A stretch of DNA of 64,000 nucleotides from Eupeodes corollae (lineage: Eukaryota > Arthropoda > Insecta > Diptera > Syrphidae), in the NCBI RefSeq assembly GCF_945859685.1, contig NC_079147.1:66928946-66992945 (forward strand), in the 5' to 3' direction. The notes beneath the pieces are model-generated. The model saw only the letters and a list, made by a program, of their open reading frames with translations, had not been told where the DNA came from and ran no database searches. A program made the translations under genes and the position numbers. This document shows positions 45,740 to 57,336 of this stretch, piece after piece. The first letter of the stretch is position 1, and every line of letters begins with the position of its first letter.

Positions 45740-47225
45740 AAAGCTAAGACACTGGGCGACTTTATACAGTACATCCAAAACAACGTGAATGCTACTTTTT
45801 GCGTTTGTTGTTGGTCAATGTTCCTGGACAAGTCTCTTTCCAATTTTTACGAAAAGTTAATGGTCGAGTGTTCAGTACGTATCAAGATGCATGTCGTGAG
45901 TTGCAACTTTTAGAAGATGACAATCATTGGGATTTGACACTTGCTGATACAGTTTTAACGTCCTCGATTTGTATTCGTCAACTATATGCCATCATATTGA
46001 CGACATGTTTTCTAACACAGTCATCTATACTGTGGGGAAAATATAAAAACTACATGAGTGAAGATATACTATACCGACTTAAAAAAACAAACCAATGTCC
46101 AAATCTAGATTTATCACCAGATATGTATAATGAAGCATTGATATTAATTGAAAACTTATGTATTATGATCTCAAATTCATCACTTAGTCATTATGGTATG
46201 TCATCACCTAATAGTCCAGCTATAGAATTAGTGAATAGCGATTTGCAGCGAGAAGAACAATTTAATATTATTGATTTAGCTACAATTGTTGCTAATAATG
46301 AACCATTATTAACTGACGAACAAAAAAATGTATCAAATCGGATTATATTGGCTCTTGATTTTAACTGACGAACAAAAAAATGTATCAAATCGGATTATAT
46401 TGGCTCTTGATGCTAAACAAAGTGGTTTCTTTTTCTTGGATGCACCAGGTGAAACCGGTAAAACATTTTTGATATCGTTGATCCTTGCGAACGTATACGG
46501 TCACAAAAGAAAATTGCATTAGCAATTGCATCATCAGGCATACCTGCTACTTTCTGAGATGGTGGTCGAACACATTCTGCTTTTAAGTTACCACTAGATG
46601 TCCATACAAATCCAAATGCTATGTGCAACACTAAGAACAGGATTGGAATGGCTATAGTGTTACAAAGGAGTTCAATAATAATTTGGGATAAGTGTACCAT
46701 GGCTCATAAACATTCACTCGAAGCATTAAATAGAACTTTGCAGGATTTAAACAGTAATGACAGACTTTTTGGTGGATCTATTCTACTATTATCTGGTGTT
46801 TTTCGGCAAACATTTCCAGTGATTCATGCACCGATTATTTTTCTGCGTAATTTGAACCCCCCTAAACTATGCAACGGTCCACGTTTGGTAATCAAAAAAG
46901 CACCGGAAATGTTCTCGAAGCAACAATTTTGGCAGGAAAGTTTAAAGGAGAAATCGTTCTGCTACCACTCATTCCAATGATACCGTCAGATTCTCCAATA
47001 CCTTTTAAAAGACTGCAATTTCCTATCCGTTTAGCTTTCGCGATGACTATTAACAAATCACAAGGACAAACAATGTCTATTTGCGGCTTAGACTTAGAGA
47101 ATCCATGTTTCTCTCATGGGCAATTATACGTGGTCTGTTCACGTGTAGGGAGACCATCGAGTTTATTTGTGTTGACAAAAGACAGGCTGACCAAAAATAT
47201 TGTTCATCGATTGGCACTTCAGTAA
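45740..47225 (+). pseudogene. Helitron linker and Pif1-type helicase
   Basis: 45799-46368 carries the linker (LRLLLVNVPGQVSFQFL, LLEDDNHWDL) and ends at LLTDEQKNVSNRIILAL, which is duplicated by the 52-bp repeat at 46309-46412. Walker A then reads FFLDAPGETGKTFL near 46429-46470, with Glu in place of the usual second Gly. Walker B near 46677-46710 reads IIWDKCTMAHK, with Lys where Pif1 helicases have Glu. The C-terminal motifs (TINKSQGQTMSICGLDLENP, YVVCSRVGRPSSLFV) are at about 47047-47175. Catalytic changes plus frameshifts indicate a dead helicase. Confidence 0.87.
46309..46412 (+). repeat. 52-bp tandem duplication in Helitron helicase
   Basis: TTAACTGACGAACAAAAAAA... begins at 46309 and again at 46361, with 51 matching bases. 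52 is not a multiple of 3, so the duplication breaks the frame just before Walker A. Confidence 0.95.
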
Positions 47226-47375
47226 ACTTTAACTATGATTTTATTTAATTAATGTTAATCATAGTATTTATTAATAAAATAAAATTAAAGATGTTATGTA
47301 AATTAGTGTTCAATTTTGTCTATTAAGTCCTTCCTTAATTACACAGCCACAGCAACGCGTGGTCGGGTCTGCTAG

Positions 47376-48345
47376 TATTAATATATGAAAAGATAATTGA
47401 GTCGAAAATCAATTTTTCAAAATGTTTATTAATTTTTGATTAGTTATATTTCATTTTTTTTTTAAACTGTCTATTTAATTTTTCTCAAATTTTTGACAGT
47501 GATATTTTTTAAAAGATCAAATTAGTTTAAGGAATATAACTTTAAGTCTTAAGAAGTAATTTGAGTCGAAAACCAATTTTTACCAACTTTTATTATTTTT
47601 TAAAAGTTTTATTTTTTTTTTAAACTGCCAATTCGATTTTTATCAAAATTTGTATGAATAATGACATCAGAAATTTTAAAAATATAAAATTAGTTTAAGG
47701 CTCATATCTCAAAGTTTTGAAAAGATATTTGGGTCAAAAATCAATTTTACCAACCTTTATTAATATTTTCGTATGTCTTTTTTTTGTAAAAAAACTGTCA
47801 ATTTGAATTTTCTCAAAATTTTACCAGATGTTAAAAACGTTTTTTTTCGTTGCACAAAATTGTTTTGGAGATATAATCGTTTTTTGTTCGTAAATTAGGT
47901 AGATAAATTATATTCTTTCTTCAGTTCTTAAGATTTATACAAAAAAACCGTTAATTGGAATTTCTTTAAAAATATATTTGTTTGGTATCACCTACCACCT
48001 CCATTATATAAAGTTTATTTTAAGTCTCTAGCGATATTGGTTTTTGAGAAAGTTAGGGTTAACCAAAATTTTCACCAGTTTTTTTAAACTGCTATGGTAA
48101 AAAACGACCCACTCAATTTTTTTGAGAGTCCTTTCTGCATCTGTCTGCCCTATTATCTATATAACAAATTTTTTTAAAGTCAATATCTCTTGTAGTTCTT
48201 GAGCTATGGATAAAAAAAAAAACGTCGCAAACTTACGGACGTAAGGGCGTATGGACGTACGAATGTACAAAACGCACGCACAGTTTTTATTTCGAGAAAT
48301 GTAAACATAATTCGTTAAATCGGACACATTAAAATAATTTATTAT
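47376..48345 (-). repeat. Repeat X copy 9, left-end part
   Basis: Resumes 'attaatatatgaaaagataattgagtcg' and carries three internal units, the conserved 'ctgctatggtaaaaaacgaccc' and 'gttcttgagctatgga' blocks, and a CGTACG-like block at 48228-48270. The terminal palindrome has decayed ('aataatttattatgtt'). Confidence 0.85.
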
Positions 48346-49574
48346 GTTAACTTAAAAATAATAAATTTTAAATTTAAATTAAACTATTGATTTTTGATTT
48401 ACATAATTGAGAGTGCTGCCCCTTCAAATCCCAATCCAGTAAATTTGTTTAGCAGCTTTAACGTTTACGTTTGTAAATAATAAAAAATGTTGGTGCTCAT
48501 GTCCGATGTTCTCCTATCGTTCCCTTCAATAGCTTACAGCTTACAATTATTAGGACAAAAAAACGTTAGCCAGGACAACGCGGGGATTTCAATTTTTGGG
48601 ATTTTATCCTTACACTTACACTAATATTTGTGCATATTTTTAAGTAAACAGTTAATTAATATTAAATTTACCATCAAACTAACTAATTTAACGGAGTTAT
48701 TTGTTGTAAGTCCCAGGCTCGGTTTACGTTGCTGAGACAACTAGATCAATTCAAACATCCACGCTCTTACGATGTCAATTCATAATAACTATGTGGGATT
48801 TTTTGGTGTAATGATCAATTAATTTTTTTACAATTCATGCAAATAAAAGTTACTGCATTTCACCTGCACAAAAAGGCAGAACTACATAACTACACATATG
48901 TCTAAATTTGGTGGTATTAAAACTTACCGCAGCAAAAATCGAAAACCAGTAAAAAGTAAAGCTATTGTCTAAATTACAAAACTAGTCCATGTTGAATATG
49001 GGCGCTCGTGACTAATTGCCAATTTTAATATGCGAATAATGTTTTTAGAATTTTAGTGTTTGTTTTTTGTTCAATTACGTAACAGAATTCGGAATTTTTT
49101 GATGTTTTTCAAAAAAAATATTCTTTTTACTTCCAATAAGAAAACATTCTATTTCCCCTCTTAAAAAAAAGTAACCCATGTTAAATTTGTATGTTACTTT
49201 TATTATTAATGATATCATTAAATCTTCATTTGCATTGTTGTGTTGTTACAAATTTGGCTTCCATCCAATTGAATAAAATGCCAACTTTAGGGTTCGTGGT
49301 GTAGTGTTATTAATTTCAATTTAAATCCTTTTTACATTTGATGTTTGCGGTTTAGGCATTACTTGTAAATTGTACATAAACGAATGTTATGTTTTAAATG
49401 GGAAGCTGATATGATGTAGGAGCATTAAAATCGAATCTAGAAACTAAAGGGGAATGTTAACTATACCTTAAGGTCAAGTCTTTTTCTGCATTTCATTTGA
49501 CATTTCTCACTTTAAACTATTATAAAGATACACAATCGAAAAAGTCGTTAAGGTTAAGCAGGCTTATTATTTTG
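48346..49574. other. Unassigned AT-rich sequence
   Basis: No gene or repeat signature recognised over about 1.2 kb. Confidence 0.45.
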
Positions 49575-49995
49575 AAAATAGGTGTCTATTGTTTCAATGT
49601 GCGTACAATCGGAAAAAAATTATGGAAAAATTTGAGCAAACTGGGTCTGTAGGATCTGTGAAAACACTACGGCATGCTCGTACAGCTCGCACTACAGAAA
49701 ATATTGCTGTTATCCACGAGAGTATGGCGGAGGAACCGTCCACCTATCAACTCGTCTTCGTAGCCAACAATTGCACTTCTCATCTCGCTCGTCTTTGATG
49801 AATATTATGCATAAAGACTTGAACTTACAAGCTTACAAGTTGCAATTTACTCAAGAACTAAGGCCTCTTGACTATTTCAAGCATCGTCATTGGTCAGAAT
49901 GGTGGCCAGAAATGGCAACAGTGGATTATCAATTTTCTAAAAAAAACAACTTCAGTGATGAAGCACTTTGCACCTCAGTGGATTTATCAATTTAA
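49575..49995 (+). pseudogene. Mariner/Tc1-like transposase remnant 2
   Basis: First frame: KIMEKFEQTGSVGSV, HARTARTTENIAVIHESMAEEPS at about 49620-49740, the N-terminal helix-turn-helix linker. After a frame change: MHKDLNLQAYKLQFTQELRPL at about 49804-49870, then FSKKNNFSDEALC (first Asp region) near 49930-49975. The catalytic domain downstream is absent. It is the same family as remnant 1 at 37955-38995, judging by the shared QTGS..HART and KVQ/KLQ blocks. Confidence 0.8.
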
Positions 49996-50504
49996 TTGTT
50001 TTCTCCTTTAGGTTCATATAAGACCTTGTGTTCAAATTATTAATTAGTGTTACCATTTTTACGCTTAATCTAATTTATAAATACACTTTTAGCCAATATC
50101 TCACGAAAAAATACTTCAATGTTAGCTTGCAGTTCGTCAATGAAAGTGGGTTTGTCGCTATAGACATGAACCTTAACATAATTTTACAAAATATAGTCAG
50201 GAGGTATGAAATAAACAGGACTATTCTTAATCATTCCAAACAGAAAATAAGCTTAATTGCTGAAATCAATTTTTAAGATTTTCGTTAACCTTTCAAGAGC
50301 CCATGCATCAAAAATTCGGCGTTGTGGTAGGTCGTTCGGCTTCAGTCATTTACAGTAGCTGAATTTTTTAGAACTTCCACATAAATCTTTCCCAGAATTG
50401 TTCACTGAATTAAGTAACAGGGGCTTGGTGCGGAATTCAATCACGGAATCAAATTCTTTTCGTTTCAATTTTGTTTTTTGTCAAGCTCATGACAAAACTA
50501 TAAA
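49996..50504. other. Unassigned AT-rich sequence
   Basis: No recognised feature; the frame at 50028-50276 has no motif. Confidence 0.45.
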
Positions 50505-50996
50505 CAAAAAAGGCTGGGATGCGACCCACACTGATAACTTCCCATCCCGTCTGTCGATTTGTCTTAAGTTTTAAGGGTTGGGTCAAGAAAGTTAATAGTT
50601 GAATTATTGTTAAACATTTTTAAATTACCAACAATATTTTTCATGCAAGGGAATAGTTTAGTTAAAATCTAGTTTTGTATAGGTTTTTAGTCGAAAACCA
50701 ATTTTTAAAAATTTGAGTAACATTTCTTCAATTTTAAAAATTGGATGATTGAAATTAATTTGAGAGATATTAAGAATCAATCAATCAAATATCAATTTTT
50801 ACCAAATTTGCGTACTATTTTTTGAAGATATTATTTTTTTATGAAAAAACGGACTGTTGGATTTTTATAAAAAAAACTACTGAATATTGAAATTAAAGAC
50901 AATATTTTCAGTTTTTGAAAGGCTATTTGAGTCGAAAGCAAATTTTTACCAAATTTCGTTCATTTTTTTACGTTTTTTTTTTGTAAAATAACTGTC
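50505..50996 (-). repeat. Repeat X copy 10, right-end part (long form)
   Basis: Right terminus 'aaggctgggatgcgacccac', the long-form subterminal block ('ttgggtcaagaaagttaatagttgaattattg'), and internal units up to 'aactgtc', where the BEL LTR starts. Resumes at 57664. Confidence 0.88.
50992..50996 (+). repeat. BEL target-site duplication, left
   Basis: CTGTC immediately before the 5' LTR; the same five bases follow the 3' LTR at 57664-57668. Five bp is usual for BEL/Pao. Confidence 0.9.
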
Positions 50997-51323
50997 TGTT
51001 CAATATTAAGTTTAACTTAATTTACTTTAAATTTGGCATCACCTAGCATCTATTACTTTCTTCAAAACTCCCACAAGTTTTATGTTCCAATTACGATCCA
51101 TTCACCTGTCCTTTTATCCAATTTTACATTCCTCTTCATTTTTTCTTTCTTTAACTTCACTTGAGATAGAGATTCTACCGTCAACCAGGCAAGTAACACT
51201 TTATAAAATAAACTCTAATTTTACATAAATATTTCTTAGACATTATATTTTTTTCTATTTCTTTTCTTAGGAATTGCTTCTCTTGAAGCACACTTTAGCT
51301 TTGCTTCATCGAGCTATCGAACA
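50997..51323 (+). repeat. BEL 5' LTR
   Basis: 327 bp, starts TGTTC and ends GAACA. Contains TTATAAAATA at 51201-51210 and an overlapping AATAAA at 51207-51212, candidates for the promoter box and polyadenylation signal. Confidence 0.97.
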
Positions 51324-51324
51324 T

Positions 51325-51338
51325 TGGTCCTTCGAGAC
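51325..51338 (+). other. BEL primer-binding site
   Basis: TGGTCCTTCGAGAC starts one base after the 5' LTR. TGG complements the CCA end of a tRNA. I cannot say which tRNA. Confidence 0.65.
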
Positions 51339-51905
51339 AAATACTAATAATAATTATTCAATTTAGAATTAATTAATAATCGTGTACGGGTGGTGTGCGG
51401 TTTTTTTGATTAATTTCAATTAAAAGTGAATATTTTATGTATATATAATATATATAGGTACATACAAACATATTTCTCACATGATCCTTAATTAATTACT
51501 GTAAAGTTCATAACTGTTTTGTATATACTCACAATATATACTCAATTTTGTTTGTGCGGTGCATCTTCTTTTAAATATATATTTTTTTGCTGTCTGCATC
51601 AATTGCAGCCATTTCTTTGCAACATAAATGGTGTGGAAGTTTGCATTGTTCATTAAGTTCACTGTTAAAATATATAAATCTGCATCACACGTGATTATCG
51701 CTCAACGCTATTCTAAAATAGAATCCGTTTATTTTTAACAGTTATTGTGAAATTGATTTTTCCTTCTTATTCTTTTCATTTATTTCTTTTCTCTTTTAAT
51801 TTTATAACTTTTACACTTCCCTGCTTGAACTTTTGGGTTAAGTGTCATTTTGGAACATTTTTGGAAAATAGTTTTAAATACGTATTGGTTTCTTAAAATA
51901 TTGAA

Positions 51906-54008
51906 ATGGAAGAAACATTAGAAACTCTTTTCATAAAGCAACAGAACTTGATTGATGACTTAATTAATTTTAAAACTAATTTTAGTAAGAGTCCTAAGGA
52001 GCGTCTAGCTAAGGCCAGTCATCTTAATGGCCGCCTAGAAATATTAGAAAGTTACATGATTTCTTTTCGTGAAAATCATATTAAGCTTTCTCTTCTTTAC
52101 AAAGAGAAAAAGAAAGATAAACCGGACACTACATATTTTATTGAAAAACATAATGATGTATTTCAAGACATGTTTTTAGACCTTAAGTCCGACATTGTTG
52201 ATAGAATTAAGGCAATTTCTTCTTCTGCTGATAAAGAAATTTCATTCAATCATAACACTTCCTTTGGTGATCGTAGTTTAAATGAGGAACGTGGTGTACA
52301 TCTTCCAATCATTAGTCTTCCCGAGTTCAATGGCGATTATAAGAACTGGATGCAGTTTCGGGATTTATTTACGGGAATGATTCATAATAAACCGGGTCTA
52401 GATAGTGCTAGAAAACTTTTTTATCTTAAAAAATGTGTCTTAGGTGAAGCTGAGAAAATTATACACTCTATTCCATGTTCAGCTGCAAATTATGATTCTG
52501 CATGGCAAATGCTTTGCGAAAGGTTTGATAAAAAACGTTTTATTATTGAATCGTATTTAAAAACATTATGTGAACAACCTATTATGCGAAGAGAGTCTTG
52601 TGATAGCATAAAGAAACTTCTTTATACTACCAAGGATTGTTTGACTTCAATCCAAAATTTAAAGGTTAAAACCGAATCATGGGATGTTTTAATTATTTTT
52701 ATTCTTTCTCAAAAACTTGATAATGTAACCCGTAAGAATTGGGAGCGGTTTTTGACTACTAAAAGCTCGCAAAATAGAACTTCTAAATCGAATCAGTCTG
52801 GAATAGATTCTAAAGATTATGATCTTCCAAAACTTTTAGAATTTTATGAGTTTTTAGAAGATTCTTTTCGATCATTGGAGGCAATTGACTCTAAATCAGC
52901 TTCAATTTTTGGTGAAACAAGGGATACATTTTCAAACAATAAACGAGCAAATTATGTAAAAACGTTTCATGCTTCCAATAATACGAGTTCGTGTCCAAGT
53001 TGTAATGAACCCCATCTTCTTTATCAGTGTACAAACTTTAAATCACTTACTCATAAAAGTAAGATGGATTTTTTAAAATCTAAAAATCTTTGTTTAAACT
53101 GCTTGTTGCCAGGACATTCTGCTATAAAATGTCGAAGCAAGTTGACATGCCGAAAATGTAATAAAAGGCACAACACAGTTATGCATATTGAGAATTCAAA
53201 TCATTCATCAAATGACACTGCTGCGCATCCAATTGCTGGTTCTTCAAATCAAATTTCTCATGTATCAACCTATTTGGGTTCAAATTCTACTTCGCAAATA
53301 CTTCTTGCAACAGCAAAAGTAAAAATATCCACTGCTACTGGTGACTTTATTTTTAGAGCCCTCATAGATCAAGGGTCTCAAGTATCGTTCGTTACAGAAT
53401 ATTGTGTTCAAACATTGGGACTCAAGAAAAATCCTATTCATTGTGTTATAGACGGTATTGGCTCAATGACTTCCGGTGCGTGTAAAAATTTTGTTGAGCT
53501 CAAGCTTAATTCGTGCATCAATTCCAAATTTACACTACTTGTAAAGGCTTTGGTTATGACTTCAATAAGTAATTATTTTCCTGTTGCAAAACTTAATTCT
53601 TCATTTTATTTCGACATTGGCAACCTAACTCTGGCAGATCCTCAGTTTGCAGAGCCTGGACGCATAGATACACTTCTTGGTGCAGATGTGTTACATGAAA
53701 TCATCTTTGACGGTATTATCAAGACTACTTATGGCCCATTGGCACAACAAACTCAATTAGGTTGGATCCTTTCAGGACCAATTAAAAACTCGAATCCTCA
53801 GAACAGAGATGTTCAAAATATTTTGACTTTTCACACTCAGGTGAATATAGACAACACTCTTCGAAAATTCTGGGAACTTGAAGAAGTATCTTCAGAACGT
53901 GTGCAAACCACTGAAGAAAAAGCTTGTGAAAAATATTTCCAAGAAACACATTATCGTTCTTCTTCTGGAAGATATATTGTTAGACTTAGAAGACTACCCA
54001 AATTTTAA
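51906..54008 (+). CDS. gag-pro: BEL gag-protease polyprotein
   Basis: A 700-codon frame from the first good ATG, 583 nt after the LTR. Residues 1-110 are helical and charged. EFNGDYKNWMQFRDLF at about 139-154 opens the DUF1759-type Gag core. SCPSCNEPHLLYQC at about 360-375 and two knuckles, CLNCLLPGHSAIKC (about 397) and CRKCNKRHNTVMH (about 415), bind nucleic acid. The aspartic protease has ALIDQGSQVSFV at about 484, where D-Q-G replaces the usual D-S/T-G, as is normal for BEL/Pao. The last residues (RLRRLPKF) lie past a register change, since the conserved downstream sequence continues in the next frame. Confidence 0.93.
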   Translation: MEETLETLFIKQQNLIDDLINFKTNFSKSPKERLAKASHLNGRLEILESYMISFRENHIKLSLLYKEKKKDKPDTTYFIEKHNDVFQDMFLDLKSDIVDRIKAISSSADKEISFNHNTSFGDRSLNEERGVHLPIISLPEFNGDYKNWMQFRDLFTGMIHNKPGLDSARKLFYLKKCVLGEAEKIIHSIPCSAANYDSAWQMLCERFDKKRFIIESYLKTLCEQPIMRRESCDSIKKLLYTTKDCLTSIQNLKVKTESWDVLIIFILSQKLDNVTRKNWERFLTTKSSQNRTSKSNQSGIDSKDYDLPKLLEFYEFLEDSFRSLEAIDSKSASIFGETRDTFSNNKRANYVKTFHASNNTSSCPSCNEPHLLYQCTNFKSLTHKSKMDFLKSKNLCLNCLLPGHSAIKCRSKLTCRKCNKRHNTVMHIENSNHSSNDTAAHPIAGSSNQISHVSTYLGSNSTSQILLATAKVKISTATGDFIFRALIDQGSQVSFVTEYCVQTLGLKKNPIHCVIDGIGSMTSGACKNFVELKLNSCINSKFTLLVKALVMTSISNYFPVAKLNSSFYFDIGNLTLADPQFAEPGRIDTLLGADVLHEIIFDGIIKTTYGPLAQQTQLGWILSGPIKNSNPQNRDVQNILTFHTQVNIDNTLRKFWELEEVSSERVQTTEEKACEKYFQETHYRSSSGRYIVRLRRLPKF

Positions 54009-56300
54009 AAACTCTAGTCACAATGCTCGAAAAAGATTCGATCATTTGGAACAGATTACTTTTCCAAAAAATATTAAGCTTAAAAATGAATATTATAAAT
54101 GAAACTCTCATGTAATCTTAATGACCTTTCTGAGTATGGCAACCTTTTTATTCTTCCGCATCACGGTGTTTGGAAAGAGAGCAGTTCTACCACCAAATTG
54201 GGTATAGTATTTGATGGCTCATCAAAGCCCCCATTTTCTAAGGCACTCAATGAAGAATTACTACCAGGTCCTATTTTACAAAACGACTTATCTTCTGTCA
54301 TATTACGATAGCGTGCTTTCTTCGTTGTTTTTACTTCGGATATAGAGAAAATGTTTCGACAAATCCTGATACATCCTGAAGAAACTAAGTTTCAACAAAT
54401 TATTTGGAGGGATAACTCTGCTAAGCCTCTGCAGTTGTACAAACTTTTAACCGTTACCTATGGTACAACGTGTGCACCATTTTTATCCATACGAGTGCTA
54501 CAGCAACTAGCTGATGATGAAGCTAGTAAATATCCAATTGGATCTGAGATTCTTAAACGAGATTTATATGTGGATGATATTATTTCTGGAGCTGATGACA
54601 TAAACAAAGCTAAAGAGATTCAATTAGAGCTCCAAAAGATTCTCACATCTGGTGGATTTAAATTAAGAAAGTGGTTTTCAAACTCACCAGAACTTTTATA
54701 TGATCTACTATCTGAAGATTGTGAAATATCATTTAATTTTGACGGAAATTCCGATTCTTCGATTAAGGCTCTTGGTTTATTCTGGAATCCTCATTGTGAT
54801 AACTTTTTCTTTAAAATAACACTCCCAATACGAAGTTCGCATACAAAACGCACTCTATTGTCTGATGCTGCTAAGCTGTTTGATCCTCTTGGGTGGTTGG
54901 CCCCAACGATCATTCTTGCAAAAATCTATTTTCAAAGATTGTGGTGCGCTGGCATAGGATGGGATGACCCTCTTCCCCTTCCACTAAAGGATGATTGGGA
55001 AAACTATCGTAAATCTCTACAAGCCTTAGAAAAAATTAAAATTCCAAGATGGTTAGGAACTTTTACCAGCTCTTTTGGTGAAGTGCATGGCTTTTCTGAT
55101 GCCTCAAACTCGGCCTATTCAGCAGTGCTTTACTATCGCTGTATAAAGGATGATAACATTTCTATCAATCTAATAACGGCTAAAACTAAGGTTGCCCCAA
55201 TCAAGCAAGTATCGTTACCACGACTTGAATTATGTGCTGCTGTATTATTAGCAAAACTTTTCAAAAAATTCATGACTGCAATTGAAAGTCAATCACTAAA
55301 CATAAAGCCATATTTTTGGACTGATTCAAAGGTTGTCCTTGCATGGATTCATGCATTACCAATACGTTGGAAAACATTTGTTGCCAACAGAGTAACTGAA
55401 GTACAAGAAATGACTAATATCTCAGACTGGTACCATGTACGCTCAGAAGATAACCCAGCTGATTGTGCTTCACGAGGGGTTCAACCTTATGACTTACAAA
55501 ATCTTGCTTTGTGGTGGCATGGTCCTAAGTGGCTTAGTCTTCCTTTCTCTAAATGGCCAAACCAACAAGTTTCAGACTGTCAAACTGAACTAGAGAAAAA
55601 AGCTAATGCTAATTCTTTGTCTGCAAATGTTACTCCTACTTTTGATCTACTACTGAAATATTCTTCATTAAACAAACTTCTTCGTGTAACAAGTTATATA
55701 AAACGTCTCTTCAATTTCAAAATGAGGAATACTTTTGAGGAATATCTCAATCCCAATGAAATTCAAAATTCCTTTTCTTGCCTCATACGCTTATCCCAAT
55801 CTCAGTACTTTGCATACGAGATAAAAGATTTAAAATCAGACAAACAAATCTCAAATAAGAGTAAAATTAGTAATCTTTATCCTTTCATCGACGATGAGGG
55901 AATTTTGCGAGTCGGTGGAAGACTTTGCTTTGCTGAAATTGACCAGTATGCAAAGCACCCGATTATCTTATCAAATCGTTGCAATCTAGCAAAACTTATT
56001 GTATCGGATGCGCACATTAAAACTATTCATGGTGGGCCTCAATTAATGATGTCATATATAAGGAATAAATTCTGGATTCTTAATCTGAGAAATCTTACAA
56101 AATTAAAGTTTCATGACTGCACTTTATGTCATCGTTTTAACCATAAGCGTTCAACACAACTTATGGGATCACTCCCTAAAGTACGAGTTAACGAAACCAG
56201 ACCCTTCCGACACACTGGAGTGGACTACGCTGCGCTGGTCCATTCGACATCCGTTTTTCAAAAGGAAGATCACCAAAAACGTATAAAGGTTTCATTTGTG
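53985..56300 (+). pseudogene. pol: BEL reverse transcriptase-RNase H-integrase N-terminus
   Basis: A short piece in the +1 register (LEDYPNFKNSSHNARKRF, 53987-54100) is followed by a return to the gag register (NDLSEYGNLFILPHHGVWKE near 54117). A TAG at 54309-54311 falls just before FTSDIEKMFRQILIHPEE. RT shows LYKLLTVTYGTTCAP near 54438 and the catalytic YVDDIISGADD at about 54568-54600. RNase H-like text follows: HGFSDASNSAYSAVLYY near 55088, LPRLELCAAVLLAKLF near 55217 and WTDSKVVLAWIHALP near 55318. The integrase zinc finger (HIKTIHGG...CTLCHRF) is near 56013-56140, and GVDYAA carries the first catalytic Asp near 56218. The long frame 54351-56372 is otherwise clean. Confidence 0.9.
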
Positions 56301-57151
56301 TGTTTGTTTGCTTGGTTACAAAAGAGATTTACATTGAGCTTGTGTCAGACATGTCTTCAGAAGGATTTTTAGCTGCCTTTAGACGATTTACTGGACGTAG
56401 AGGGAGCTGCAGCAAAATATATAGCGACAATGGGACGAACTTTGTCGGTGCTAACAAAACTCTTCGTCAGCTGAATAAAGAATTCAACGAACTATTTCCA
56501 AAACATGTAAGAGAGACCATTGCATCTGAAGGAACTTTGTGGCACTTCATTCCACCTGCCTCACCCCATTTTGGAGGGCTGTGGGAGGCAGGGGTAAAAT
56601 CAGTTAAGTACCACCTAAAAAGAATTTTATTTAATCGAATTTTAACTTTTGAAGAAATTAATACGCTGTTAATTCAAATTGAATGTGTTCTTAATTCCAG
56701 ACCTCTTTGCCCAATGAACGATGACCCATCCGATACCAGAGCTCTTACCCCATCTCATTTTCTCATCGGAGAACCATCTTTCATAGTACCTGAACCTTCA
56801 CTACTGGATGTGAAAACGAACCATCTTCAACGTTGGCAGCAGATTCAACAAATGTTCCAAAATTTCTGGCATCGATGGAGAACGGAATATTTGACCAGGC
56901 TTCAAAACAGACCCAATAAGCTTTCGAAACTTAAACGGAATTTTCGCGTTAAGGATATTGTGCTAATTACTGATGAACGTTTTCCTCCAGCAAAATGGCC
57001 ATTAGCAAGGGTTATACAAGTCCATCCAGGACAAGACGACATTTGCAGAGTAGTTACGCTTTTATGGAATGGGAAACAATATAAACGCCCCATAACAAAA
57101 CTATGCCTGCTTCCTACAAACGAACCGATGGATACATCATTATCATCTTAA
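56300..57151 (+). pseudogene. pol: BEL integrase catalytic and C-terminal part
   Basis: A third register takes over at about 56290. CLVTKEIYIELVSDMSSEGF is followed by KIYSDNGTNFVGANK (second catalytic Asp, about 56417-56460) and PHFGGLWEAGVKSVK (catalytic Glu, about 56565-56610). The tail holds LTPSHFLIGEP near 56743 and a DUF5641-type C-terminal domain with W-P-L-A-R-V near 56996. It ends at TAA 57149-57151. The domain is complete apart from the frame break separating it from the first Asp. Confidence 0.9.
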
Positions 57152-57336
57152 AAGCTGTTTTTTTTTCCTGCAGCGAGTTTCAGGCGCTGAAAAACCTGAT
57201 CCCTCACTCAACGACTATATCGGAGGAAATGCCTTTATACATACATATATTTCTTTCACCCAACTTTTTTTATTATTGATATTTTAATTGTTAACTTTAA
57301 AACTTAATTAATAACAGTCGTTCTTGGCTGGCGGTA
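57152..57336 (+). other. BEL 3' untranslated region and primer tract
   Basis: Non-coding. The sequence before the 3' LTR is TTGGCTGGCGGTA, not a classical purine run; it may still act as the plus-strand primer tract. No env-like frame. Confidence 0.6.

Larger units (their letters stand above)
44392..47375 (+). mobile_element. Helitron with intact ends, broken genes
   Basis: Starts TCTTAATATATAAAAATTC at 44392 after host A and ends GTGGTCGGGTCTGCTAG at 47375 before host T, as required for Helitron insertion between A and T. A CCAC...GTGG stem lies just before the 3' end. The 2984-bp interior encodes Rep and Pif1 helicase domains in order, with frameshifts. Joining the flanks restores continuous repeat X sequence. 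Confidence 0.92.

Noticed and set aside
53960..54311. Programmed frameshift and stop readthrough in BEL pol
   Set aside because: Two opposite register changes plus a TAG within 350 nt have no slippery heptamer I could support; lesions or sequence errors are simpler.
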